Positions 6,498 to 14,922 are shown, counted from the first letter of the stretch. The stretch is DNA of 22,034 nucleotides from Bacillota bacterium (GCA_023427705.1 JAEZAL010000008.1:1-22034); one strand, 5' to 3'. Notes: a model not told the origin generated them from the sequence alone. Program-made: numbers and translations.

Positions 6498-8072
6498 ATG
6501 AGACTTAAAAAACTATCAAAAATATTAGCAACAACATTAGCTGCTGCAATGCTATTTATAGCTTGTGGGAATAAAGCTGAAAACGGTAATAATGGGGAAA
6601 CTTCTACACAAAGTGACTCATTTATATATGGTATACCTGGTGATCCAGGAAATTCAGTAAATGTTATAACAACAAGTGATCGTTATGGATTAATGACTGT
6701 AAAAGCTATATATTCACCATTATATATGTATAATGCAGATGGAATTAATTATTTTCTTGCTGAAAGTATGACTCCATCAGAAGATAATTTAACTTATACA
6801 GCTAAACTTAAAAAAGATGTTAAGTGGAGTGATGGCGAACCTTTTACTGCTGATGACGTTGTCTTCACTTATGAGCAAATGTTAAAAGAAGAAAATGCGG
6901 GATGGGCATATAGCCAGTTAATTTTTAATGGAAAGCCTTTAAAGATTGAAAAAGTAGATGACCATACAGTTAATTTTATACTTCCAGAAGTTAGTGCACC
7001 TGCTATGGAATTATTAGCAAATATATTTATTATGCCAAAGCATATCTATGAAGGTGAAACTAATTTTGAAAATAGTGAAAAGAATGCAACTCCAGTAGGA
7101 ACAGGTCCATATAAATTGGTAGAATATAAAGCAGGACAATATGTTAAATTTGAAAAAAATGAATATTACTATCTTGGAGAAGCAAATATTAAGAATGTAA
7201 TTTTTAGAATAATACCAGATGCTAATACAGCTAAACTTGCTTTACAAAAGGGTGAAATAAATGCTTTATCTGTTCAATTTAGCGATTTGAGTGATTTAAC
7301 TAAGGGTGAAGATTTAACTCCATATAGTTATGGAGAAGGTAGAGTTGCTTATGTAGTTATTAATTCAAATTCAGATAAGCTACAAGATAAAAAAGTTAGA
7401 CAAGCTATTTTCCATGGAATGAATAGAACAGATTTAATAAATGCTGCTTTTGGTTCAAAGGAATATGCTGATGAAGTTTATACATTCTTACCTAATGTAA
7501 ATCCATTCTATACAGAGGATGTTGAACAATATAATTTTGATCAAGAAAAAGCTAAAAAATTATTAGAAGAAGCAGGGGTTACTAATTTAACTATTAAGCT
7601 TGGATATACAGCTAATGATGTTCCGTCACAAAAAGAAGCAACTATTATTCAGCAAAATCTTAAGGCTATAGGTATTAATGTAGAATTAGCAGGACAAGAA
7701 GGGACAGCTTTAAGTCAAGAAATGCAAAAGGAAGATTCAAATTATGATATGTTCATAGGCGGATATATTATGGGAATAGATCCAGATACATTTAATTCAT
7801 TATTCACTTCTGAAAGTCAATATAATTTTAGTCATTATAAAGATACAGAAATTGATGATTTATTTAATGCTGGTAGAGTTGAAACTGACGAAGCAAAGAG
7901 AGTTGAAATTTATACTAAGATTCAACAAAAAATACAAGATAATGCTTACTTCTATCCAATGCTATCAAATAAGAGAATTGTAGTTATGAGTTCTAATATA
8001 ACAGGAGTAGACGAAGCTAAGTTAGTTCCAGTTTATACTTTTGAAGATATGTCAAAATTGAAATTTGAATAA
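6498..8072 (+). CDS. Peptide/nickel-family ABC transporter substrate-binding lipoprotein
   Basis: A complete 524-residue family 5 binding protein (SBP_bac_5, OppA/DppA type), anchored outside the membrane. Signal peptide: basic MRLKKLSK, a hydrophobic core, then lipobox FIAC with the lipidated cysteine at residue 23. WSDGEPFTADDVVFTYE, near 115, is the family signature, and PVGTGPYKL is the usual core motif. A GGAGGG site lies just before the ATG. It heads a five-gene operon; a hairpin and the first permease follow. It is not close to the OppA fragment at 1-495 over the region I can compare. Substrate class is most likely di- or oligopeptides. Nickel or another solute is possible within the family, but no histidine-rich motif points to it. 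Confidence 0.92.
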   Translation: MRLKKLSKILATTLAAAMLFIACGNKAENGNNGETSTQSDSFIYGIPGDPGNSVNVITTSDRYGLMTVKAIYSPLYMYNADGINYFLAESMTPSEDNLTYTAKLKKDVKWSDGEPFTADDVVFTYEQMLKEENAGWAYSQLIFNGKPLKIEKVDDHTVNFILPEVSAPAMELLANIFIMPKHIYEGETNFENSEKNATPVGTGPYKLVEYKAGQYVKFEKNEYYYLGEANIKNVIFRIIPDANTAKLALQKGEINALSVQFSDLSDLTKGEDLTPYSYGEGRVAYVVINSNSDKLQDKKVRQAIFHGMNRTDLINAAFGSKEYADEVYTFLPNVNPFYTEDVEQYNFDQEKAKKLLEEAGVTNLTIKLGYTANDVPSQKEATIIQQNLKAIGINVELAGQEGTALSQEMQKEDSNYDMFIGGYIMGIDPDTFNSLFTSESQYNFSHYKDTEIDDLFNAGRVETDEAKRVEIYTKIQQKIQDNAYFYPMLSNKRIVVMSSNITGVDEAKLVPVYTFEDMSKLKFE

Positions 8073-8089
8073 TATTTAAATAATAACAG

Positions 8090-8110
8090 GGTGCTGCTTA
8101 TTGCAGCACC
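8090..8110 (+). terminator. Hairpin between binding protein and first permease
   Basis: Perfect 8-bp GC-rich stem GGTGCTGC/GCAGCACC (8090-8097 with 8103-8110), loop of five. The T-run begins six bases later (8116-8122), so it is a weak terminator at best; blocking 3' exonuclease and stabilising the binding-protein mRNA is the other likely role. It lies 29 bases upstream of the next start codon. Confidence 0.7.
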
Positions 8111-8138
8111 ATATAATTTTTTAGGGGGGAGTGATAAA

Positions 8139-9092
8139 ATGGCTAAATATATTCTAAAGAGAATACTTCAAGCTATTCCTTTAATATTATTAATTTCAAT
8201 AATTTGTTTTACATTAATTCAATTAGCACCATATAACGCTATTGATACAATGATTACACCTAAAATGTCTGTAGAGACAGTTGAACTTATTAAAGCTAAG
8301 TATGGTTTTGATAAACCAGTATATGTTCAATATTTATTGTGGCTTAAAGGTATTATAGGTGGAGAATTTGGATATTCAATAATTAATCATCAAAGCATAT
8401 CAAGTGATTTAGTAGCAAGAATTCCAGCGACTATTGTATTAGTATTACCTTCTTATTTACTAGCTTTTATAATTTCAATATTCTTAGGATTATTATCAGG
8501 TTCTAATAAAAATAAACTAGTAGATAAAATTATAGATGGATTTTGTTCTATAGGAATAGCTGTTCCTAGTTTTTGGTTTGCAATGATTATGATATTTATT
8601 TTTGGTTATAAATTATCTTTATTACCTATATTGGGTATGAATACAATTGGAAGAGAAGGTTCATTAATTGACTTTATTTTGCATTTTATAATGCCATGCA
8701 CAGTTTTAGTAATAGCTTTTTTACCTGATTTAATAAGATATGTAAGAGCTTCAACTATAGGACAAATTTCTGAGGATTATGTAATGGTTCAAGAAGCTTT
8801 TGGAGCAAGCAAATCAGAAATATTATTTAAACATGTTTGTAAGAATGTACTATTACCTATAATTACAAAATTAGGAATGGCTTTACCTATGCTTATAACT
8901 GGAGCAATGATAACAGAAACTGTATTTGGATGGCCAGGAGTAGGTCCTTATTTTGTAAATGCTGTAAGATCTTTAGATTATCCAATTATTATGGCAATTC
9001 TATTGTTATCATCTACTTTAGTAATACTAGGGAATTTATTATCGGATATACTTTATTGTTTAATAGATCCTAGAATAAAAGAAATGAGGTAG
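8139..9092 (+). CDS. Peptide ABC transporter permease, OppB/DppB type
   Basis: A 317-residue membrane permease with about six helices, half of the channel of the second system. The N-terminus MAKYILKRILQAIPLILLIS is typical. The EAA loop reads VQEAFGASKSEILFKHVCKN, and the C-terminus is the expected LIDPRIKEMR. I place the start at ATG 8139, with GGGGGA eight bases upstream. An in-frame GTG at 8091 lies inside the intergenic hairpin, has no ribosome site and would add 16 unrelated residues. It follows the binding-protein gene and precedes the OppC-type gene by four bases. Confidence 0.92.
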   Translation: MAKYILKRILQAIPLILLISIICFTLIQLAPYNAIDTMITPKMSVETVELIKAKYGFDKPVYVQYLLWLKGIIGGEFGYSIINHQSISSDLVARIPATIVLVLPSYLLAFIISIFLGLLSGSNKNKLVDKIIDGFCSIGIAVPSFWFAMIMIFIFGYKLSLLPILGMNTIGREGSLIDFILHFIMPCTVLVIAFLPDLIRYVRASTIGQISEDYVMVQEAFGASKSEILFKHVCKNVLLPIITKLGMALPMLITGAMITETVFGWPGVGPYFVNAVRSLDYPIIMAILLLSSTLVILGNLLSDILYCLIDPRIKEMR

Positions 9093-9096
9093 AGAA

Positions 9097-9948
9097 ATGG
9101 AGAATAGAAGATTAAAAAAAATTAAAAGTGAATTTAAATATAATAAGAGTGCTTTATTTTCTACAGTATTTTTACTGTTTATAATACTTATTTCTATATT
9201 TGCATTTTTAATTCCAATAGATCCTGACTTAACAAATACATCTAATATTCTTCAACCACCAAGTTCTACACATATTTTTGGAACAGATGAACTTGGAAGA
9301 GATTATCTTGCAAGGACTATATACGGTGGACGAGTTTCGTTGATAGTTGGAATTCTAGCAATGTTAATTTCTACTAGTATAGGTGTAGCTGTTGGAACTA
9401 TAAGTGGATACTATGGGGGAAAGATAGATAATTTTTTAATGAGAATAGTGGATGTAATCTCGTCTATACCATGGATGATATTAGTAACAGTAATAAGTGT
9501 ATTTTTAAAACCAGGATTACAAGCAATTATTATAGTTATAGGCTTATTTTCTTGGATGGAAACATCAAGACTAGTACGTGCTGAAACTTTATCAATAAAG
9601 GAAAGAGAATATGTACTTTATGCAAAATCAATTGGAGAATCTTCATTAAAAATAATTTCTAGACACATAATTCCCAGTGTATTTCCTACCATAATTATTT
9701 CTGCAACATCAAGTATTGCAGGTGCTATAATGACTGAATCTTCTTTAAGTTTTTTAGGGCTTGGAATACAGCCACCAATGTCATCTTGGGGAAACTTACT
9801 TCAAAATGCTCAGAGTAATCTGCAAAGTGCATTATATATGGCATTAATACCAGGAATATTAATTATATTAACAATATATTCTTTCAATAAATTAGGTAAT
9901 GTATTAAGAGGGCTTGTAGAACCTAAAACTTCAGGGGGTGAGAGTTAA
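9097..9948 (+). CDS. Peptide ABC transporter permease, OppC/DppC type
   Basis: A 283-residue channel subunit. It shows the OppC N-terminal membrane helix, a short extracellular segment ending in HIFGTDELGRDYLARTIYGG (the conserved G-T-D-x-x-G-R-D), and further helices. The EAA loop is YAKSIGESSLKIISRHIIPS. It is about 65 residues shorter than the first-system OppC, because the N-terminal tail and first loop are short, as in DppC-type permeases. Its stop overlaps the next ATG by one base (TAATG), which suggests coupled translation. Confidence 0.92.
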   Translation: MENRRLKKIKSEFKYNKSALFSTVFLLFIILISIFAFLIPIDPDLTNTSNILQPPSSTHIFGTDELGRDYLARTIYGGRVSLIVGILAMLISTSIGVAVGTISGYYGGKIDNFLMRIVDVISSIPWMILVTVISVFLKPGLQAIIIVIGLFSWMETSRLVRAETLSIKEREYVLYAKSIGESSLKIISRHIIPSVFPTIIISATSSIAGAIMTESSLSFLGLGIQPPMSSWGNLLQNAQSNLQSALYMALIPGILIILTIYSFNKLGNVLRGLVEPKTSGGES

Positions 9949-10922
9949 TGAAAAATGATAATAACCTTCTTAGAGTAGATAATCTTAAGACTAGCTTTTA
10001 TATTAGGGATAAGAAAATTGAAGCTGTCAGAGGTGTAAGTTTTAATGTTAATAAAGGAGATATATTAGGAATAGTTGGAGAATCAGGAAGTGGAAAAAGC
10101 GTTCTTATGAAGTCCATAATAAATATACTTCCTGAAAATGCAAAAGTTGAAAATGGACAAGTTCATTTTAATGATAAGAATCTTTTAAATATGAGCAAAA
10201 AAGAGTTACAAAGTATAAAAGGAAAAGAAATAGCTATGATTTTCCAAGATCCTATGACTGCTTTAAATCCATTAAAAAAAGTAGGAGATCATTTAGTAGA
10301 AGTACTAGTAAGACACAAGGGAGTAAATAAAAAAGAAGCAAATGTAATGGCATTAGATATTTTAAAAGAAGTTGGAATACCTACACCAGAAAAGAGAATT
10401 AACCAATATCCACATGAATTTAGTGGTGGTATGAGACAAAGGGTTTTAATAGCAATGGCATTAGCATGTAGGCCTAAGCTTTTAATTGCAGATGAACCTA
10501 CTACAGCTCTTGATGTAACAATACAAGCTCAAATATTACAATTATTAAAGAGTCTAAAAGAAAGCAATGATATGTCTGTAATACTAATAACTCATGACCT
10601 TGGTGTAGTAGCTAGCCTTTGTAATAGAGTAGTTGTTATGTATGGAGGCTTGATAATGGAAGAGGGACTAGTAGAAGAGATTTTTTATGATGCTAGACAT
10701 CCTTATACAAGAGCTTTACTTAATTCAATTCCAAAGCTTAATGATGATGAAAAATCAAGACTTATACCTATAAAAGGCTCTGCACCATCTCTGTTGAATC
10801 CACCAAAAGGATGTCCATTTGCTGATAGATGTGAATTTGCTTTTAAAAGGTGCTACGAAGAGATGCCGCAATATGAAAAATTTAGTGAAACACATAGATC
10901 AATGTGCTTTTTAAAAAAATAA
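9948..10922 (+). CDS. Peptide ABC transporter ATP-binding protein, OppD/DppD type
   Basis: A 324-residue ATPase. Walker A GESGSGKS lies at about residues 44-51, Q-loop in FQDPMTALNP, signature FSGGMRQR, Walker B LLIADEPTTALD and switch histidine ITHDLG. Unlike the first-system OppD, the C-terminal oligopeptide-transporter motif is intact, with cysteines at 289, 295, 302 and 320 (GCPFADRC, KRC, SMC). In some family members these four cysteines are reported to bind an iron-sulfur cluster. A GGGGGTGAG site lies inside the preceding gene. Confidence 0.93.
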   Translation: MKNDNNLLRVDNLKTSFYIRDKKIEAVRGVSFNVNKGDILGIVGESGSGKSVLMKSIINILPENAKVENGQVHFNDKNLLNMSKKELQSIKGKEIAMIFQDPMTALNPLKKVGDHLVEVLVRHKGVNKKEANVMALDILKEVGIPTPEKRINQYPHEFSGGMRQRVLIAMALACRPKLLIADEPTTALDVTIQAQILQLLKSLKESNDMSVILITHDLGVVASLCNRVVVMYGGLIMEEGLVEEIFYDARHPYTRALLNSIPKLNDDEKSRLIPIKGSAPSLLNPPKGCPFADRCEFAFKRCYEEMPQYEKFSETHRSMCFLKK

Positions 10923-10943
10923 TTTAGGGAGAGAGGTGTTATA

Positions 10944-11918
10944 ATGTCTAATGAAATATTAATAGAAGTAAAGAATTTGAAAAAGTACTTTCAAGTTAAA
11001 AATGAATTTTTAAGTAAGGAAAAAAAGTTTGTTAAGGCTGTAGATGATGTTTCTTTTTATATAAAGAAAGGTGAAACATTTGGACTAGTTGGTGAATCAG
11101 GATGTGGAAAATCAACTCTTGGAAGAACTATAACAAGACTTTATGATGCAACAGAAGGAGATATCTTTTTTGAAGGTACTAATATAGCTAAGCTACCTAA
11201 AAAGGAAATGAAGAATTTTTATAGTAAAATTCAAACTATATTTCAAGATCCTTATTCCTCTTTAAATCCTAATATGACAGTTAGAGAGTTAATAAATGAA
11301 CCATTATCATTGCATACTAATTTAAATAAAATTGAGATAAATAATAAAATAAAAGAATTACTAGAGATGGTTGGACTTTCAGAAGCTGATATGGATAAAT
11401 ATCCTTATGAATTTAGTGGTGGTCAAAGGCAAAGAATAGGAATTGCAAGAGCTATATCAACTGAACCGGATTTTATACTATGTGATGAACCAATATCTGC
11501 ACTAGATGTATCTATTCAAGCACAAGTAGTAAATATGCTAGAAGATTTACAAAAAGAATTAGGGTTAACATATCTTTTTGTTGCCCATGATTTATCAATG
11601 GTAAAGCATATTTCAGATAGAATAGGAGTAATGTATCTTGGTAAGATAGTAGAAATATCAGAAAGTAATGAATTGTATAAGAAACCACTTCATCCTTATA
11701 CAAAAGGACTTTTATCATCTATACCAATTTCAGATCCTAAGCAAGCAAAAAATACTGAGATGAAATTAATAAAGGGAGATGTACCAAGTCCAATAGATAT
11801 TCCAAATGGATGTAGATTTCATACAAGGTGTCCTTATGCAATGGATGTATGTAAATCAGTTGAACCTGAAATGAAGGAAGTAGAAAAGAATCACTTTGTA
11901 AGCTGTCATTTATATTAA
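10944..11918 (+). CDS. Peptide ABC transporter ATP-binding protein, OppF/DppF type
   Basis: A 324-residue ATPase that pairs with the OppD-type protein upstream. Walker A GESGCGKST is at residues 50-58, signature FSGGQRQRIGIARA, Walker B FILCDEPISALD and switch histidine VAHDLS. Cysteines at 290, 296, 303 and 321 give the complete C-terminal motif (GCRFHTRC, DVC, SCH). It is intact where the first-system OppF has a stop codon, so it is a useful reference for that lesion. It ends the operon; downstream there is only an AT-only hairpin (11916-11940) without a T-tract, so no clear terminator separates it from the lysine promoter. Confidence 0.93.
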   Translation: MSNEILIEVKNLKKYFQVKNEFLSKEKKFVKAVDDVSFYIKKGETFGLVGESGCGKSTLGRTITRLYDATEGDIFFEGTNIAKLPKKEMKNFYSKIQTIFQDPYSSLNPNMTVRELINEPLSLHTNLNKIEINNKIKELLEMVGLSEADMDKYPYEFSGGQRQRIGIARAISTEPDFILCDEPISALDVSIQAQVVNMLEDLQKELGLTYLFVAHDLSMVKHISDRIGVMYLGKIVEISESNELYKKPLHPYTKGLLSSIPISDPKQAKNTEMKLIKGDVPSPIDIPNGCRFHTRCPYAMDVCKSVEPEMKEVEKNHFVSCHLY

Positions 11919-11965
11919 TAATTCATAATTTTAATTATTATATGAATAATCTAAAAATATAACCA

Positions 11966-11994
11966 TTGACAGAGGTGGAAAAAAGTTGTAAAAT
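11966..11994 (+). promoter_or_regulatory. Promoter of the lysine transport operon
   Basis: Perfect TTGACA (11966-11971), a 17-base spacer and TAAAAT (11989-11994). Transcription should start near 12001, just before the riboswitch. This makes the lysine genes independent of the peptide operon upstream. Confidence 0.85.
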
Positions 11995-12013
11995 GGTTAT
12001 AAATTTAATAATT

Positions 12014-12324
12014 ACCTCACTTAACAGTGGGGTAGAGGCGCAGAATTTAACAGTCTTTAGTGGAGCTTGAGAGTGCAATGAAGCTATTGAGAAGGAAATT
12101 TTGCCGAAGCTTGTAATATATCTCAGTATTACTTGCTGGGTCTGTAATTAATAGTTACAGGACTGTCTTAATAAACTGCCCGGTTTATTAAGGTGTGCTA
12201 TCTCTAATGGGAAGATGAGGGTTAAGTATCTATGAATTAAATTGTGCTCTAGAGGCTCAATTATTTTTAGATTATCTTATCCAGAGTATTGAAGATAGCA
12301 CCAACCAAATAGGTTGGTTTTTTT
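12014..12324 (+). promoter_or_regulatory. Lysine riboswitch with transcription-terminating expression platform
   Basis: The aptamer spans about 12029-12204. It carries the lysine (L-box) signatures in order: GTAGAGGCGCAGA, then GAAGGAAA, TTGCCGAAGC, ACTTGCTGGG, GGACTGTC and GTGCTATCTC. P1 pairs 12029-12035 with 12198-12204, P3 uses GTAATA/TATTAC, P4 CTGTAA/TTACAG, and P5 is a perfect 10-bp stem (12167-12176 with 12183-12192). The P1 3' strand GTGCTATCT (12195-12203) can instead pair with AGATAGCAC (12293-12301), which takes in the first bases of the terminator. So lysine binding should fix P1, allow the terminator and switch the operon off. An extra 5' hairpin (12014-12020 with 12027-12033) overlaps the P1 5' strand. 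From family knowledge, lysine riboswitches control lysine synthesis and uptake genes. Confidence 0.95.
12300..12324 (+). terminator. Riboswitch terminator
   Basis: Stem ACCAACC (12300-12306) with GGTTGGT (12312-12318), loop AAATA, then a T-run. Its 5' arm overlaps the antiterminator strand of the lysine riboswitch. Confidence 0.92.
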
Positions 12325-12350
12325 ATTATCAAAAAAGGAGAGGATAAATT

Positions 12351-13178
12351 ATGAAGAAAAAATTATCATTATTAGTTTTAGCTGTAGCAACAGCAGCATT
12401 AACATTAACAGGCTGTGGTTCTGGCACAGCAAGTAACTCTGAGGAAAATGTGTTTAGAGTTGGAATGGAAGCAGGATATGCACCTTTTAATTGGACTCAA
12501 TTAGATGAATCTAATGGAGGAGTTAAAATAGATGGAAGTCCAGAATATGCTGGAGGGTATGATGTAGAAATCGCTAAAAAAATAGCTGATGGATTAGGGA
12601 AAGAATTGGTAATTGTTAAAACTGAATGGGACGGTCTTGTTCCATCACTAACATCAGGAAAAATAGATGCAATTATAGCTGGTATGTCACCAACAGCAGA
12701 ACGTAAAGAAACAATAGATTTTACAGATATATATTATAAATCTGATTTAGTAATGCTTGTTAGAAAAGGCAGTATTTATGAAAATGCAGAAACGTTAAAG
12801 GATTTTGGAGGCGCTAAGATAACAGCTCAATTAAATACATTCCATTATACAGTAATAGATCAAATTCCAAATGTTAATAAACAAGAAGCAATGGATAATT
12901 TCCCAGCAATGAGAGTTGCACTTGAATCAGGTGTAATAGATGGATATGTAACAGAAAAACCAGAAGCAATAAGTGCTCAAAGTGCTAATGAAAACTTTAT
13001 AATGGTAGAATTTAAAGAAGGATTTGTTACTTCAGAAGAAGATACAGCTATAGCTGTTGGACTTAAGAAGGATAGTGAATTAAAAGATAAAATAAACGAA
13101 GTCTTAAAAGGAATTTCAGATGTAGAAAGAGTAGAAATTATGGACAAGGCTATACAAAATCAACCAGCAGCACAATAG
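12351..13178 (+). CDS. Lysine (polar amino acid) ABC transporter substrate-binding lipoprotein
   Basis: A 275-residue family 3 (SBP_bac_3) binding protein outside the membrane. The signal peptide has a lysine-rich start and lipobox LTGC, with the lipidated cysteine near residue 22. Ligand-site motifs include GMEAGYAPFNW, GYDVEIAKKIADGLGKEL, WDGLVPSLTSGKIDAIIAGMSPTAER and the FTDIYY region. The binding protein alone suggests a polar amino acid; the lysine riboswitch directly upstream narrows this to lysine, by inference. It is followed by a hairpin, then the permease and ATPase genes. Confidence 0.9.
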   Translation: MKKKLSLLVLAVATAALTLTGCGSGTASNSEENVFRVGMEAGYAPFNWTQLDESNGGVKIDGSPEYAGGYDVEIAKKIADGLGKELVIVKTEWDGLVPSLTSGKIDAIIAGMSPTAERKETIDFTDIYYKSDLVMLVRKGSIYENAETLKDFGGAKITAQLNTFHYTVIDQIPNVNKQEAMDNFPAMRVALESGVIDGYVTEKPEAISAQSANENFIMVEFKEGFVTSEEDTAIAVGLKKDSELKDKINEVLKGISDVERVEIMDKAIQNQPAAQ

Positions 13179-13185
13179 TAATTTA

Positions 13186-13223
13186 AGGGCATAATTGATT
13201 TATATAAATAATCAATTGGCCCT
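13186..13223 (+). terminator. Hairpin between lysine binding protein and permease
   Basis: Two stacked stems: AGGGC/GCCCT (13186-13190 with 13219-13223) and AATTGATT/AATCAATT (13193-13200 with 13210-13217). Only a short T-run follows (ATTTAAACTTTATT), so partial termination or 3'-end protection is likely. It is the third hairpin in this window placed directly after a binding-protein gene. Confidence 0.75.
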
Positions 13224-13250
13224 ATTTAAACTTTATTAGGAGAGAAGATT

Positions 13251-14012
13251 ATGAGTTTAGAATGGATAATTCAAATAGTTGAAAATAACTGGCCAATGTT
13301 TTTACGTGGGGCAGGAATGACATTATTAATTTCAATAGTAGGTACTTTAATAGGAACATTAATTGGACTTATAGTGGGAGTTGTAAGAACAATACCAATA
13401 CCAGAAAGAGGATCTAAAAAAGTATTCTTAAAAGTAGTAAATGCAATTTTATCTGTTTATATAGAATTTTTCAGAGGAACACCTATGATTGTACAAGCTA
13501 TGGTTATTTACTATGGATCAGCAGCAGCTTTTGGACTAAATATAAATAAAATAGCAGCAGCTTTAATAATAGTTTCAATTAATACTGGAGCTTATATGTC
13601 AGAAATAGTTAGAGGTGGTATAGTTTCTATTGATAAAGGACAATTTGAAGCAGCTCAAGCTATTGGTATGAATCATTATCAAACTATGATTAACGTAGTT
13701 TTACCACAAGTTATTAGAAATATTTTACCTGCAACAGGTAATGAGTTTGTAATTAATATTAAAGATACTTCAGTATTAAATGTTATTTCAGTATCTGAAT
13801 TATATTTCCAAACAAAATCTATAGCTGGAAATAACTTTAGATATTTTGAATCATTCTTCGTAGCATGTATCTTATATTTCATTATGACATTTACAGTTAC
13901 TAGAATACTAAGATATTTAGAGAAGAAAATTGATGGACCTGAAAATTATATAATTGCTGGAAATCAAATGCAAGTTGCTAGGCCAGAAGATATGGCTAAA
14001 AAAACTGTATAG
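13251..14012 (+). CDS. Lysine (polar amino acid) ABC transporter permease
   Basis: A 253-residue permease of the His/Glu/Gln/Arg/opine family (HEQRo, TIGR01726 type). The N-terminal segment includes NWPMFLRGAGMTLLIS, followed by the family core FFRGTPMIVQAM. The EAA loop reads EAAQAIGMNHYQTMINVVLPQ. About five membrane helices are visible. A single permease gene means the channel is probably a homodimer. An AGGAGAG site precedes the ATG. It sits 21 bases before the ATPase gene in the same operon. Confidence 0.92.
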   Translation: MSLEWIIQIVENNWPMFLRGAGMTLLISIVGTLIGTLIGLIVGVVRTIPIPERGSKKVFLKVVNAILSVYIEFFRGTPMIVQAMVIYYGSAAAFGLNINKIAAALIIVSINTGAYMSEIVRGGIVSIDKGQFEAAQAIGMNHYQTMINVVLPQVIRNILPATGNEFVINIKDTSVLNVISVSELYFQTKSIAGNNFRYFESFFVACILYFIMTFTVTRILRYLEKKIDGPENYIIAGNQMQVARPEDMAKKTV

Positions 14013-14033
14013 TGGCTTAAGGAGGAGTTAAAT

Positions 14034-14774
14034 ATGGAAAAAATAATAGAAGTTAAACATTTAAGTAAATCCTTTGGAGACCATGAAGTATTAAAGGATA
14101 TTGATTTTTCAGTTAATAAAGGCGAAGTTGTTTGTATAATAGGTTCTTCAGGATCAGGAAAATCTACTTTATTAAGATGTATAAATTTATTAGAAAAACC
14201 ATCAGGTGGAGAAATAATATATAAAGATGAAAATATTTTAGATGATAAACATGATATATATAAATATAGGACTAAATTAGGAATGGTATTCCAACAGTTT
14301 AATTTATTCAACAATCATAATGTTTTAAGCAACTGTGTTGTTGGACAAATTAAAGTATTAGGAAGAACTAAAGAAGAAGCTGAACAAGTGGCTATGAAAT
14401 ATTTAGATGTGGTAGGAATGGGTAATTATATAAATGCAAAGCCAAAACAATTATCAGGTGGACAAAAGCAAAGAGTAGCTATAGCAAGAGCGTTATCTAT
14501 GGAACCAGATGTTATTTTATTTGATGAACCAACATCAGCTCTTGATCCTGAAATGGTTGGAGAAGTACTAAAAGTAATGAAAGAGTTAGCAGAAAGTGGG
14601 CTTACAATGTTAGTTGTAACTCATGAAATGGGATTTGCTAATGAAGTGGCAGATAGAGTTGTATTTATGGATAACGGAGTTATTGAAGAAGAAGGAAGCC
14701 CAGAAGAAATATTTAATAATCCTAAGAAAGAACGTACTAAGGAATTCTTAAAACGTACATTAAAAACCATGTAA
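14034..14774 (+). CDS. Lysine (polar amino acid) ABC transporter ATP-binding protein
   Basis: A 246-residue ATPase of the GlnQ/HisP class. Walker A GSSGSGKST is near residues 38-46, Q-loop in MVFQQFNLF, signature LSGGQKQRVAIARAL, Walker B VILFDEPTSALDP and switch histidine VTHEMGFA. The length and the FQQFNLF and THEMGFA motifs are typical of polar amino acid importers. It completes a minimal three-gene importer and is followed by a strong terminator. A GGAGG site precedes the ATG. Confidence 0.94.
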   Translation: MEKIIEVKHLSKSFGDHEVLKDIDFSVNKGEVVCIIGSSGSGKSTLLRCINLLEKPSGGEIIYKDENILDDKHDIYKYRTKLGMVFQQFNLFNNHNVLSNCVVGQIKVLGRTKEEAEQVAMKYLDVVGMGNYINAKPKQLSGGQKQRVAIARALSMEPDVILFDEPTSALDPEMVGEVLKVMKELAESGLTMLVVTHEMGFANEVADRVVFMDNGVIEEEGSPEEIFNNPKKERTKEFLKRTLKTM

Positions 14775-14782
14775 AATAATGA

Positions 14783-14814
14783 AAAGAAGCTATAATATAG
14801 CTTCTTTTTTTTTT
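14783..14814 (+). terminator. Intrinsic terminator of the lysine operon
   Basis: Stem AAAAGAAGCTAT with ATAGCTTCTTTT around a 3-nt loop (AAT, 14795-14797), running straight into about ten T. It lies just after the ATPase stop codon. Confidence 0.93.
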
Positions 14815-14872
14815 GTTTAATAATATAAAACTTACATTAATAGAATAAAATTTAAATAGAATATTTTCCATA

Positions 14873-14890
14873 TAGTTATTTAAATAACAA
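14873..14890. promoter_or_regulatory. Rex-like redox operator upstream of etfB
   Basis: TAGTTATTTAAATAACAA contains a perfect 14-bp palindrome (14875-14888) and matches 11 of 12 half-site positions of the Rex-type pattern TTGTTA-N6-TAACAA. The stricter clostridial form TTGTTAANNNNTTAACAA is missed at the two inner bases. It ends three bases before the -35 box. Rex senses the NADH/NAD ratio and represses fermentation and Etf genes in clostridia, which fits the operon's role. Confidence 0.55.
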
Positions 14891-14893
14891 ATA

Positions 14894-14922
14894 TAGACAA
14901 TATTCTAAAATGGTATTACAAT
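14894..14922 (+). promoter_or_regulatory. Promoter of the etfB-etfA-ldh operon
   Basis: TAGACA (14894-14899, five of six), a 17-base spacer and TACAAT (14917-14922, five of six). The start codon of etfB is 66 bases downstream, and no terminator or leader structure lies between. Confidence 0.65.

Noticed and set aside
8091..8138. N-terminal extension of the OppB-type permease from GTG 8091
   Set aside because: The extension lies in the intergenic hairpin, lacks a ribosome site and is not family-like; ATG 8139 has a good site.
11916..11940. Terminator after the second peptide operon
   Set aside because: TAATAATT/AATTATTA pairs, but the stem has only A-T pairs and no T-tract follows.
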